NCBI RefSeq assembly: GCF_900199405.1
Contig: NZ_LT963430.1
Coordinates: 1,054,001-1,118,000 of the forward strand
From: Beduinella massiliensis
Lineage (GTDB): Bacteria > Bacillota > Clostridia > Christensenellales > Aristaeellaceae
Reading direction: 5' to 3'
Length of the DNA stretch: 64,000 nucleotides
In this document: positions 36,272-44,536 of the stretch, one piece after another
Layout of the letters: each line of letters opens with the position of its first letter
Position numbering within the stretch: position 1 is the stretch's first letter
Notes under the pieces: model-generated
The model's database searches: none
The model's input: only the letters and a program-made list of their open reading frames with translations
Told to the model about the DNA's origin: nothing
Program-made: the position numbers and the translations under genes

Positions 36272-37768
36272 TCAGCCGAAATGGGCAAGCCCCTGGGTGA
36301 TCGCGTTCAGCACCGGCTGCGAGCAAACGCCCAGCGCGATGTTCACGCCGATGGAGACGACCATCGCGAAGGCGAACGAGGTGCGGGGCCTGAAGTCCTT
36401 GGCCTCCGGGTATTCGCGGATCGCCGGGCGGTAGATCGTAATGACGGTGCGCAGGAAGTACAGGGTGTTGAGCGCCGTGCTGATGGCCAGCACGAGCAGC
36501 ACCAGAATCATGCGCATGCCGCCCGCCTGCATCGCCGCGGAGGCGAAGCAAAGCTTGGACATGAAGCCGCCGAAGAACGGGATGCCGACCATGGAGAACG
36601 CGCCTACGACAAAGGCGACGCCCGCGATGGGGTTGCGATACGCGCTGCCGCGCAGGTCGCGGAACATGCGGCGTTCGCCGGAAACCTCGCACAGGCCGCC
36701 GGCGGAGAGGAAGAGCATGGATTTCGCGGCGGCGTGCGCAAAGATGTGGAAGATGGCGGCGACGATGCCCGCCTCGGACCCCAGGCCGATGCCCATGAAG
36801 ATGTAGCCGATCTGCGCGACGGAGGAGTAGGAGATCATGCGGCGGATGTCCTTTTCCTTGATCGCGGAAACCGAGCCCATCACCACGCCGACCAGCGCGA
36901 AGACGAGCAGGATGTTGTCGATCCCCGACTCGCGGATGACGTCCAGCCCGATGACGCGGTACATGACCTTGATGAGCAGGAAGATGTAGCCCTTGCTCAC
37001 GAGACTGGAGAGCATCGCGCTGGAGGCGGGCGTGGTGTAGCCGTAGGCGTCCGGCAGCCAGGTGTGGAACGGGAACAGCGCGCTCTTGATCGCAAGGCCC
37101 AGGCACATCAGGGCGATCACGACGGTGAGCGGCTGGTGGTAAAGGCCCGTCTCGGAGAGGATCACCACCTGCTCGTGGATGTTTTCCATGAGCAGATGCC
37201 CCGTCAGGTCGTAAAGCAGCGTCAGCCCCAGCAGGAAGAGGCCGCTGCCCAGCAGGTTCATGACCATGTAGCGCGTGGCGGCGACGAGCGTGCGCCCCTT
37301 GGTGCGGGCGGTGATCAGCGAGCACGCGGCGATGGTCATGATTTCGACGAAGACGTAGGCGGTGAAAAGGTCGTTGGTGTAGATCTGGGCGAGCAGCGCG
37401 GTGAGCAGCAGCTCGCACATGATGAAGTACAGGTTCTGCTTGGATTCCTCCACGTGCTCCTCGACCTTGGAAAGGCCGCCGAGCAGGGAGATGAGCATGA
37501 TGAGCGCAAAGACGAAGGCCGTCACAGCCTCCAGAAGGCCCGCGCGGATTTCATTGCCCCACGGCGCGGGAAAGTGGCCCATCATGAACGTGTAGCTTCC
37601 GCCGTTCACGTACATGAAGCCGATCAGCAGGCCGGAGAGGCCGAGGACGACGCTCGTGACGGCGATGGCCGTGCGGCGCGCCGCCTTTGCGGGCATGATC
37701 GAGGTAAAGGAGGCCGAAGCCAGCGCGATCAGGATGCTGAAGAAGGGGATGTTCTGCCAAAACGCCAC
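36272..37768 (-). CDS. MrpD/NuoN-type antiporter subunit
   Basis: 498 aa. It starts at GTG 37768, with AAGGAGGAA upstream. Motifs are FVEIMTIAACSLITARTKG, LAIKSALFPFHTWLPDAYG, SSLVSKGYIFLL, IFAHAAAKSMLFLSAGGL and MVGIPFFGGFMSKL. It follows the MrpC-like gene directly, as mrpD does in standard Mrp operons. Confidence 0.88.
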   Translation of the reverse strand: MAFWQNIPFFSILIALASASFTSIMPAKAARRTAIAVTSVVLGLSGLLIGFMYVNGGSYTFMMGHFPAPWGNEIRAGLLEAVTAFVFALIMLISLLGGLSKVEEHVEESKQNLYFIMCELLLTALLAQIYTNDLFTAYVFVEIMTIAACSLITARTKGRTLVAATRYMVMNLLGSGLFLLGLTLLYDLTGHLLMENIHEQVVILSETGLYHQPLTVVIALMCLGLAIKSALFPFHTWLPDAYGYTTPASSAMLSSLVSKGYIFLLIKVMYRVIGLDVIRESGIDNILLVFALVGVVMGSVSAIKEKDIRRMISYSSVAQIGYIFMGIGLGSEAGIVAAIFHIFAHAAAKSMLFLSAGGLCEVSGERRMFRDLRGSAYRNPIAGVAFVVGAFSMVGIPFFGGFMSKLCFASAAMQAGGMRMILVLLVLAISTALNTLYFLRTVITIYRPAIREYPEAKDFRPRTSFAFAMVVSIGVNIALGVCSQPVLNAITQGLAHFG

Positions 37769-37769
37769 G

Positions 37770-38144
37770 TTACGGTTCCTCCTTTCGCATCATGCTGGTA
37801 ATTTCGTCGATGTCCAGCGAGTGATAGCGGCGGTACAGGCGCACGGTGAGCGCGAGCATGAGCGCGCTGACGGAGACGGAAACGACGATGCCGGTCAGCA
37901 CCAGGCCGCTGGGGATGGGGTTGATGTACGCCTCGACGGACTGCACGCCGTCCACCATGATGGGCGCGCCGCGGCCCGCGATGAAGCCCTTGGCGGCCAG
38001 GAACAGGTAGATGGCGCTGTCCATCATGGAAAAGCCGATGATCTTCTTGATCATGTTGCGCTGCAGCAGCAGCGTCGTGATGCCGATGCCGAACAGGATG
38101 ATGGCCGCGGCCTCTTCGTAGTTGGTCAGAAGGTTTTGAAGCAT
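37770..38144 (-). CDS. mrpC: MrpC/MnhC-type (NuoK-like) antiporter subunit
   Basis: 124 aa, three membrane helices. ATG 38144 (MLQNLLTNYEEA) with AAGGGGG, sharing one base with the preceding stop. The helix 1-2 region IILFGIGITTLLLQRNMIKKIIG and the IPSGLVLTGIVVSVSVSAL segment are classical for the family. The C-terminal tail is cytoplasmic and charged. Confidence 0.88.
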   Translation of the reverse strand: MLQNLLTNYEEAAAIILFGIGITTLLLQRNMIKKIIGFSMMDSAIYLFLAAKGFIAGRGAPIMVDGVQSVEAYINPIPSGLVLTGIVVSVSVSALMLALTVRLYRRYHSLDIDEITSMMRKEEP

Positions 38145-39169
38145 CACATATCCCCCTTCCGGAAGAGCGTGTAGAACGCATACATGGTGCAGCATACGAC
38201 CATGCCCACCGCGATGTTCAGAGGCAGAATCAGGCCGGAGGAGAGGATGGCGCCGGGCGTGCCCAGCGGGATGCCGCTTTCAAGGTGATTGGCGCCGGTG
38301 AAGAAGGAGTAGCTCTTGGCCAGCGCGTAGAATGCCAGCGCGCAGAAAGAGACGGTCTTAAAGGTTTTGAACGTGAAGAAGCGCTCCGTCTTCTCAAATC
38401 CAAATGCATTCAGGTACAGGATCAGGCCGGCGCCCATGACGGCGCCGCCGGAGAAGCCGCCGCCCGGCGACAAATGGCCGTTTAAGATGATGTAAATGCC
38501 GAAGAGCAGGATCAGAGGCACGAGGATCGTCGCTGCCTTTTGCAGGATGATGTCGTTCTTGGGCTCGTAGACGCGGTCGTCGATTTCGGCGTCCTGCTTT
38601 TCCTGCGACATGCTGCCGTCGCGCTTCTTTTCCTGCGTCACGCGCAGAAGGATCAGCACGCTGCAGGCGGCGATGAAGAGCACGTGGCTCTCGCCCAGGG
38701 TATCGAAGGCGCGGTAGTCGAGGATCATGCCCGTCACGATGTTGACGGCGCCCGTTTCCTGAATGCCGCGCTCGATGTAGCGCCCGGAAACTTCATTGTT
38801 GATGGGGTTGTGCTCGTCGCCGAAGTGCGGCAGGTCGGCGACCGTGCCCAGCAGCACGTAGATGATGGAAAGGCAGATGACGACGGAGAGCAGCGCGTAC
38901 AGCGTGTTCACCAGCTTGCGGCCCCGCGTGCGGGTCCAGCCGTGCATCTGCTCCAGCATCGCCCGTTCCTTTTCACGCGCGGCGTCCTGGCGCGCGTCGT
39001 AGGCGTTTTCCATCTCGGCGATGGATTCGCTGGAGAGCAGCGAGTTGTCCGGCGCGGCCTCGGTCAGATCCTGCTCCATTTCGCTTTCAAGGCGCGAACC
39101 GCCCCGGCGAACCCAGCGCATGAAGCGGGCGAACGGCGTGTTTTCGTAATCATTTCTCAGCTTCGCCAC
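38144..39169 (-). CDS. Fused MbhE-like and MrpB-type antiporter subunit
   Basis: 341 aa. It starts at GTG 39169 with GGAAGGGGG upstream. Residues 1-75 are hydrophilic. A first membrane part (VNTLYALLSVVICLSIIYVL, then ERGIQETGAVNIVTGMILDYR and DTLGESHVLFIAA) resembles the E subunit of membrane-bound hydrogenase/MrpA end; after a charged linker (about 165-195) a normal MnhB domain follows (GHLSPGGGFSGGAVMGAGLIL). In standard Mrp these regions belong to MrpA and MrpB. Confidence 0.82.
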   Translation of the reverse strand: MAKLRNDYENTPFARFMRWVRRGGSRLESEMEQDLTEAAPDNSLLSSESIAEMENAYDARQDAAREKERAMLEQMHGWTRTRGRKLVNTLYALLSVVICLSIIYVLLGTVADLPHFGDEHNPINNEVSGRYIERGIQETGAVNIVTGMILDYRAFDTLGESHVLFIAACSVLILLRVTQEKKRDGSMSQEKQDAEIDDRVYEPKNDIILQKAATILVPLILLFGIYIILNGHLSPGGGFSGGAVMGAGLILYLNAFGFEKTERFFTFKTFKTVSFCALAFYALAKSYSFFTGANHLESGIPLGTPGAILSSGLILPLNIAVGMVVCCTMYAFYTLFRKGDM

Positions 39170-39434
39170 GATGCTCGCCCCCTTCCGCTTCCTTTTCGGT
39201 GTCGATGGCGTGAATTTTCTTGAGCGTGACGAACATCAGCAGGCTGGTGACGCCCGCGCCGACCGCCGCCTCGGTGATGGCCAGGTCCGGGGATTGCAGC
39301 AGGATCCAGATGATGGACATCGCCAGGCTCTGTGACATGAAGATGATAAGCGAGGTGAGCAGGTTCTTCGTCAGGCTCACCGAAACGGCGCACACGATGA
39401 TGAACACGAGAAGAAGGATGTTTAGAAATTCCAT
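39150..39434 (-). CDS. MbhD-like (DUF4040) antiporter subunit
   Basis: 94 aa, three membrane helices. ATG 39434 shares one base with the mrpG stop. The SPDLAITEAAVGAGVTSLLM segment is the hallmark of the MbhD/MrpA C-terminal region. Its last 20 bases overlap the start of the fused MbhE/MrpB gene. The C-terminal tail is charged. Confidence 0.85.
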   Translation of the reverse strand: MEFLNILLLVFIIVCAVSVSLTKNLLTSLIIFMSQSLAMSIIWILLQSPDLAITEAAVGAGVTSLLMFVTLKKIHAIDTEKEAEGGEHRGEAEK

Positions 39435-39754
39435 TACCTGTGCACCTCCATTTCCTTTTCGAGCTTTTCGTTGGTGGTGACCTCCAGGCGGCAGACCAGG
39501 TGGCTGGACACGGGGCTCGTGATCCACAGCATCAGGATGACGAGCACGAGCTTGAGCGACGTGAAGGTCGCGCCCTCGGCCACGATGAGGGAGAGCAGCA
39601 CGAAGAGAATGCCCATCGTGTCGTTCATGGCGGCGGCGTGCATGCGGTTGAGCACGTATTGAAAGCGGAACACGCCGAAGACGCCCACGCACAGCACCAG
39701 CAGCCCGCAGGTCATCAGGGCGGCGGAAACGGAAAAGCGCAGCACCTCAAGCAT
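39434..39754 (-). CDS. mrpG: MrpG/MnhG-type antiporter subunit
   Basis: 106 aa. VGVFGVFRFQYVLNRMHAAA and the MGILFVLLSLIVAEGA helix identify the family; a short charged tail follows. ATG 39754 overlaps the end of mrpF by 8 bp. Confidence 0.9.
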   Translation of the reverse strand: MLEVLRFSVSAALMTCGLLVLCVGVFGVFRFQYVLNRMHAAAMNDTMGILFVLLSLIVAEGATFTSLKLVLVILMLWITSPVSSHLVCRLEVTTNEKLEKEMEVHR

Positions 39755-40061
39755 CGCCCTTCGCCTCCTTTGCCTCTTTCTGCTTCTTTTCGAGGTAGAC
39801 GCCCATGTAGACCTTGGTGAGCAGCACGACGGCCAGGAAGCCCAGCATCGTGTAAATCAGCGCGACGTCCACCAGATATCCCTCGCCCATCGCCAGGGCC
39901 AGCACGCAGATGATGATCGTGACGATGGTGCAGATCATGTTGACCGCGACGATGCGGTCCGCGATGCGCGGCCCGCGTATGGACCGGATCAGGCACAGGA
40001 ACAGCAGGATGCCCAGCACCACGAAGGCGGCGTTATACAGAATCTGATAACAGCTTTCCAT
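39747..40061 (-). CDS. mrpF: MrpF/MnhF-type antiporter subunit
   Basis: 104 aa, three helices. Family signature RSIRGPRIADRIVAVNMI and the DVALIYTMLGFLAVVLLTKV helix. ATG 40061 overlaps the mrpE stop (ATGA). A Lys-rich tail ends the protein. Confidence 0.92.
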   Translation of the reverse strand: MESCYQILYNAAFVVLGILLFLCLIRSIRGPRIADRIVAVNMICTIVTIIICVLALAMGEGYLVDVALIYTMLGFLAVVLLTKVYMGVYLEKKQKEAKEAKGDA

Positions 40062-40525
40062 CAGCGCTTCCCCTCCAATTCAAGCAGGCGGCGCTCGAAG
40101 TCCGAGTCTTCAAGCCCTTCTCCCAGCGACTTGTCCAGGCAGTGCACGAGGAACCTGTCCCCTTCGACCTGCACGGTGATCGTGCCCGGGGTCAGGGTGA
40201 TGGAATCCGCCAGAGCCGCGCGCGAGGTGTCGGACTGAAGCTTCGTCCTGAAGCCCACGAGCTCCGGCTCCACCTCGTACTTGGGGGTGAGGATGAAGTG
40301 CATGACGTGGATGTTCGCCTTGAAAATCTCAACGAGAAGCGTCCACGCGTAGGAAAGCACACGCGGCATGCGCCTCAGCGCGCGCCACTCCTGCCGGGGG
40401 CCGTAGCCCATGAACTTCCACGTGAACAGGTACAGCGCGGCGCAAAGAAAAAGCCCCAGAAGGGCAATTTCGGTGGTCCACTGTCCGTTGAAGATCACCC
40501 ACATCATAAAGAACACAACGAACAT
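40061..40525 (-). CDS. mrpE: MrpE/MnhE-type antiporter subunit
   Basis: 154 aa. An N-terminal membrane part is followed by a cytoplasmic domain with SITLTPGTITVQVEGD, the MnhE hallmark. ATG 40525 has AAGGGAGG upstream. First gene of the ten-gene operon, behind its promoter. Confidence 0.9.
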   Translation of the reverse strand: MFVVFFMMWVIFNGQWTTEIALLGLFLCAALYLFTWKFMGYGPRQEWRALRRMPRVLSYAWTLLVEIFKANIHVMHFILTPKYEVEPELVGFRTKLQSDTSRAALADSITLTPGTITVQVEGDRFLVHCLDKSLGEGLEDSDFERRLLELEGKR

Positions 40526-40556
40526 TGATGATGCCTCCCTTATGATTGTTCGACCT

Positions 40557-40586
40557 ATTGTACTGCCGCGGGTAAGGCCGCGTCAA
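40557..40586 (-). promoter_or_regulatory. Promoter of the Mrp-like operon
   Basis: On the minus strand TTGACG (40586-40581), an 18-bp spacer, and TACAAT (40562-40557), about 32 bp before the mrpE ATG. Confidence 0.65.
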
Positions 40587-40703
40587 GCGCATAAAGAAAA
40601 ATAAAACGACAAAGATGCCGGGGCCCCTTCATGCCGTTTGAACAGTTTCAGGAAAGCGCCTATTTTAGATAGGAAGAACTTCCCGGAATTTCTGGCTGAA
40701 AAC

Positions 40704-40739
40704 GGGCCCCGCGGCAGGTTTATCCTCTCCGCGGGACCC
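40704..40739 (-). terminator. Terminator of the fumarase operon
   Basis: An 11-bp stem with one mismatch (40704-40714 with 40729-40739), followed on the minus strand by GTTTTC. The rest of 40587-40758 holds no gene I can support. Confidence 0.6.
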
Positions 40740-40758
40740 TTATGTGATGATAAAAAGC

Positions 40759-41310
40759 TTACGGCGCGGCGTATTTGGCGGGGCCCGCCTGATACAGATC
40801 GGTTCCTTCGCTGTCGATGGCGACGATGAGCGGCAGGTTTTCAACGCTGAGCGCGCGGACGGCCTCCGTGCCCAGATCCTCAAAGGCGAGCACGCGCGCT
40901 TCCTTTACGCACTGCGCGATGAGCGCGCCCGCCCCGCCCGTCGCGGCGAAGTACACCGCTCCGTTTCGTTTGATGGCTTCCACGACCTGGGGCCTGCGAA
41001 AGCCCTTACCGATCATCGCCGCCAGCCCCAGGTCGAGCAGGCGGGGGGCGTAGGCGTCCATGCGCCCGCTTGTGGTGGGCCCGCACGAACCGATGACGTC
41101 GCCGGGCTTGGGCGGGCAGGGGCCCGCATAGTAGATCGCTTGATCCGCCAGATCGACGGGCAGGGGCTTTCCCTCGTCCAAAAGGGCGATGAGGCGCTTG
41201 TGCGCGGCGTCGCGTCCGGTAAGGATCGTCCCCGAAAGCAGCACGCTGTCGCCCGCCCGCAGGGCTTTCAGGGCCTTCCGGTCGAAAGGCGCGGTGATGG
41301 AAATGGGCAT
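40759..41310 (-). CDS. Fumarate hydratase, beta (C-terminal) subunit, class I
   Basis: 183 aa. The swivelling domain of the two-subunit iron-sulfur fumarase/tartrate dehydratase family. Motifs are DSVLLSGTILTGRDAAHKR, IYYAGPCPPKPG, GSCGPTTSGRMD and MIGKGFRR. ATG 41310 has AAAGGAAG. It follows the alpha subunit after 40 bp. The exact hydroxy-acid substrate (malate or tartrate) cannot be told, but fumarase is more usual. Confidence 0.9.
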   Translation of the reverse strand: MPISITAPFDRKALKALRAGDSVLLSGTILTGRDAAHKRLIALLDEGKPLPVDLADQAIYYAGPCPPKPGDVIGSCGPTTSGRMDAYAPRLLDLGLAAMIGKGFRRPQVVEAIKRNGAVYFAATGGAGALIAQCVKEARVLAFEDLGTEAVRALSVENLPLIVAIDSEGTDLYQAGPAKYAAP

Positions 41311-41350
41311 GAAAAGACTTCCTTTCTGCGTGAGGATGAGGACGGCGCGT

Positions 41351-42190
41351 TTAAAGCGTAGCTTCCTTGTGACGCGCCGCGTGGCATTGCATGTTGACCG
41401 CGACCGGCAGCCCCGCGATGTGCGTGGGCGTCTGGGCGACGTGCACGGCCAGCGCCGTCACGTCGCCGCCCAGCCCCTGCGGACCGATGCCCAGCCGGTT
41501 GATGCGCGCGAGCAGCTCCCGCTCCATTTCCGCGAGGTTCGGATCTAGGCTCGGCGCGCCGACACTTCGCGTGAGCTGGCGCTTCGCCAGCAGCATGCAG
41601 CTTTCCGCCGTGCCGCCGATGCCCACGCCCACCACCACCGGCGGACAGGGGTTCGCGCCCGCGAGGCGCACCGTCTCCACGACGAAGTCCAGGACGCCTT
41701 CCCGTCCCTGCGAGGGGGTCAGCATGCCCAGACGGCTCATGTTTTCGCTGCCGAATCCCTTGGGCGCGACGGTGATGTGCACCTGTTCCCCCGGGAGAAT
41801 GCGCACGTGCAGCACGGCGGGCGTGTTGTCGCCGGTGTTCACGCGCTCGAGCGGGGTCAGCACGGAATTGCGAAAGCAGCCGTCCCGGTAGGCGCGCCGA
41901 ACGCCCGCGTTCACCGCCTCCGTCAGGTCGCCGCCGGTCAGGTGCACGTCCTGACCGACGTCCAGAAAGACGACGGCCATGCCCGTGTCCTGACAGATGG
42001 GCATCTGCCTTTCGCAGGCCAGACGGTCGTTTTCGATGAGCTGGCGCAGGATGTCCCGCCCAAAAGGCGAGCGCTCGCGGCGCAGCCCATCCTCTAGCAG
42101 GGCGAGTACGTCGTCTCCGATTTCGCAGCAGGCGCTGCGGCACAGGGCGTACAGGGTATCCTCGATTTGCTGAACGTGTATTTCTCGCAT
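41351..42190 (-). CDS. Fumarate hydratase, alpha (N-terminal) subunit, class I
   Basis: 279 aa. It carries the 4Fe-4S cluster: Cys in MPICQDTGMAVVF, Cys in GANPCPPVVVGVGIGG and Cys in VNMQCHAARH. ATG 42190 is preferred over the longer frame (42265), which runs into the promoter; GGAGGG precedes it. Oxygen-sensitive, fitting an anaerobe. Confidence 0.92.
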   Translation of the reverse strand: MREIHVQQIEDTLYALCRSACCEIGDDVLALLEDGLRRERSPFGRDILRQLIENDRLACERQMPICQDTGMAVVFLDVGQDVHLTGGDLTEAVNAGVRRAYRDGCFRNSVLTPLERVNTGDNTPAVLHVRILPGEQVHITVAPKGFGSENMSRLGMLTPSQGREGVLDFVVETVRLAGANPCPPVVVGVGIGGTAESCMLLAKRQLTRSVGAPSLDPNLAEMERELLARINRLGIGPQGLGGDVTALAVHVAQTPTHIAGLPVAVNMQCHAARHKEATL

Positions 42191-42221
42191 TCGTATCCCT
42201 CCGGCATTTGTGTCTGCCCCC

Positions 42222-42250
42222 ATCATACCGCACGCGCGCGCGCGAATCAA
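42222..42250 (-). promoter_or_regulatory. Promoter of the fumarase operon with CG-repeat spacer
   Basis: On the minus strand TTGATT (42250-42245), a spacer of exactly 17 bp made mostly of alternating C and G, and TATGAT (42227-42222), 32 bp from the alpha-subunit ATG. Confidence 0.7.
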
Positions 42251-42327
42251 CCGATAACGCGTCATTTTAGAACCGTATAAACGACTTTTTATGCGTAACC
42301 CCCTCGCATTTTAGCGCAGAGAGCGTG

Positions 42328-42333
42328 TATAAT
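42328..42333 (+). promoter_or_regulatory. -10 element upstream of the patatin-like gene
   Basis: TATAAT at 42328-42333 preceded by TG; no clear -35. It is divergent from the fumarase promoter. Confidence 0.45.
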
Positions 42334-42384
42334 AACAGGGAATGCATTTTGCGGCTTTGCGCAAAAGAGAGGAAGGTATTGAAA

Positions 42385-43245
42385 ATGAAGACGGGGCTTG
42401 TGCTCGAAGGCGGCGGCATGCGTGGCGTGTACACCAGCGGCGTGCTCGACGCGATGATGGACGCGGGCCTGCGCGTGGATTACGTCGTCGGCGTTTCAGC
42501 GGGGGCGAACAACGGGGTGTCGTTCGTATCCGGGCAGCGCGGGCGTTCGGTCCGTATCAACCTGAATTACATCGACGACAAGCGCTACCTGAGCTTTCAG
42601 AATTTTATCCGGGAACGCTCGCTTTTCGGCATGAAGTTTCTGTTCGAGGAAATCGCCAATAGGCTGGATCCGTTCGATTACGAGGCGTTCCTGCGCTCGC
42701 CCACGGAGTTTGTCGCGGGCGTCACGGACGTGAAGACCGGGCGCCCCGCCTATTTCAACAAGTCGTACATCAACCACGATTCCACGGTGCTCCGCGCGTC
42801 GTCTTCCATCCCCATGTTCTCGCCCGTGGTGCATTATCTCGGCGGTGCGTATCTGGACGGGGGCACGACCGACCCGATTCCCTTTGAAAAGGCGCTCGCG
42901 GATGGGTGTGAGCGGGTCGTCGTGGTGCTCACGCGCGACCGAGGCTACGAAAAGAAGCCCGAGCCCATGCGCGCGGCGTATCAGAAGCTGCTGCGCTCCA
43001 TGCCGGAGATGATCGGCGCGCTCGACCGGCGCAGCGAGGTCTACAACGGCCAGCGGGCGCGGCTGTTCGAGCTGGAGAGGGCGGGCACGGCACTGGTCGT
43101 GGCGCCGGGGCAGCCGCTGGCCATCGACCGGTTTGAAAAGGACAAGGGAAAGCTGCGGGCCGCCTACGAGGAAGGCATGGTGGACGCAAGGCTGCTGATG
43201 CAGCAAAAGCTGGACGTGCTCAGGGCGTGGGGGATGCTGTCATGA
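42385..43245 (+). CDS. Patatin-like phospholipase
   Basis: 286 aa. ATG 42385 has GAGAGGAAGG at 42368-42377. The oxyanion motif GGGMRG, nucleophile Ser in GVSAG and catalytic Asp in LDGGTTDP make a complete Ser-Asp dyad. There is no signal peptide, so it is cytoplasmic, of the RssA/YjjU type. Likely a lipid acyl hydrolase; substrate unknown. Confidence 0.88.
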   Translation: MKTGLVLEGGGMRGVYTSGVLDAMMDAGLRVDYVVGVSAGANNGVSFVSGQRGRSVRINLNYIDDKRYLSFQNFIRERSLFGMKFLFEEIANRLDPFDYEAFLRSPTEFVAGVTDVKTGRPAYFNKSYINHDSTVLRASSSIPMFSPVVHYLGGAYLDGGTTDPIPFEKALADGCERVVVVLTRDRGYEKKPEPMRAAYQKLLRSMPEMIGALDRRSEVYNGQRARLFELERAGTALVVAPGQPLAIDRFEKDKGKLRAAYEEGMVDARLLMQQKLDVLRAWGMLS

Positions 43246-43326
43246 GTCCGGAACGCGCCCGTACAATAGATTGTCGCGCCGCCAAGGGCGCGTGCCCTGC
43301 AAAAGGGGTTTGAGGAGGATGCCGGT

Positions 43327-44526
43327 TTGGAGCTGAACTCAAAGAACATCAAAAAGATCCTGTTGCTCTCGTCGTTTGCGATCGTGCTGTTCTGGGGCGT
43401 GCAGAATCTGCCCGCCGTCGTGCGCGCGGGGCAGTACCTGATGAACCTGGCCTCGCCCTTCCTGATCGGGCTTGCGGTCGCGTTCGTCCTCAGCGTGCCC
43501 ATCGAGCTGATCGAGCGCTTTTTAAAGCGCGTTCGCATCAAGGGGCGGCCGCTGGTGAGGCCCGGCGCGCGCTGGGTGCGCCCCGTGAGCCTGATCGCTT
43601 CCATCGCCCTGATCGTGGCCCTGATCGTCTTCGTGCTGCTGATGGTCATTCCGCAGCTCATCAACGCGGTGGGCCTGCTCGCGGACAGCATCATGACCTA
43701 CCTGCCCAAGACGCAGGAATGGTTTGAACAGCTGAACGTCTACCTCGCGGGCTACCCGGAGTACCAGGAGATCGTAAACAGCGTGCTTCCCAGCTGGAAC
43801 AACATCGTCAACACGCTCGTCGCCTGGCTGAAGGGCATCGCGGGGGTGGCGCTTTCCTCGTCGGTGGGCGCGGCGACGACGATTTTCAACGGCGTGTTCA
43901 GCGCGTTCCTCACGGCGGTGTTCGCGATTTACGTCTCGGTGCAGAAGGAAAAGCTCGGCCGCCAGTGCAAGCAGATGCTCTACGCCTTTTTGCCGGAGCG
44001 CCGCGTGGATCAGATCATCTCCGTGGCCTCGCTCACGCACGACACGTTCTTCAGCTTCGTCACCGTGCAGTGCACGGAAGCGACCATTCTGGGCGGCCTG
44101 TGCTTCGTCGGCATGACGATCTTCCGCTTCCCATACGCGCTGCCGATTTCGGTCATGCTGTGGATTACCGCGCTGATTCCGATCTTCGGCGCGCTGCTGT
44201 CCACGGTCGTGGGCGCGTTCCTGATCCTGGTGGTCAACCCCATGCAGGCGGTCTGGTTCGTGCTCTTTATCCTCGTGCTCCAGCAGATCGAGGGCAACCT
44301 GATTTATCCGCGCGTGGTTTCGGCCTCGGCGGTCGGCCTGCCCGCGATCTGGGTGCTGCTCGCCGTGACGCTCGGCGGCAGCCTGATGGGCATTCTGGGC
44401 ATGCTGATCGCGGTGCCCACGACCTCCGTCATTTACACGCTGGTGCAGCGCGCAATGCGCGCGCGCCTGCGCGAGAAGCGAATCGACCCTGTAAAATTGA
44501 AGTGTCCGCGTGCGGACGCGAAGTGA
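43327..44526 (+). CDS. AI-2E family transporter
   Basis: 399 aa. It starts at TTG 43327 with GAGGAGG at 43312-43318. Seven to eight hydrophobic segments, with the family signature regions PFLIGLAVAFVLSVPIE near the start and ALIPIFGALLSTVVGAFLIL and LQQIEGNLIYPRVVSASVG-like sequence (LQQIEGNLIYPRVV) near the end. The family includes the AI-2 exporter TqsA but also Na+/H+ antiporters. Only 10 bp separates it from mtnN. Confidence 0.88.
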   Translation: MELNSKNIKKILLLSSFAIVLFWGVQNLPAVVRAGQYLMNLASPFLIGLAVAFVLSVPIELIERFLKRVRIKGRPLVRPGARWVRPVSLIASIALIVALIVFVLLMVIPQLINAVGLLADSIMTYLPKTQEWFEQLNVYLAGYPEYQEIVNSVLPSWNNIVNTLVAWLKGIAGVALSSSVGAATTIFNGVFSAFLTAVFAIYVSVQKEKLGRQCKQMLYAFLPERRVDQIISVASLTHDTFFSFVTVQCTEATILGGLCFVGMTIFRFPYALPISVMLWITALIPIFGALLSTVVGAFLILVVNPMQAVWFVLFILVLQQIEGNLIYPRVVSASAVGLPAIWVLLAVTLGGSLMGILGMLIAVPTTSVIYTLVQRAMRARLREKRIDPVKLKCPRADAK

Positions 44527-44536
44527 GGTTTGACAA

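Noticed and set aside
34764-37418. An 884-codon minus-strand frame suggesting a fusion of antiporter subunits
   Set aside because: The real gene starts at 36242 with a good RBS; the upstream part is a shadow of the 36272-37768 gene.
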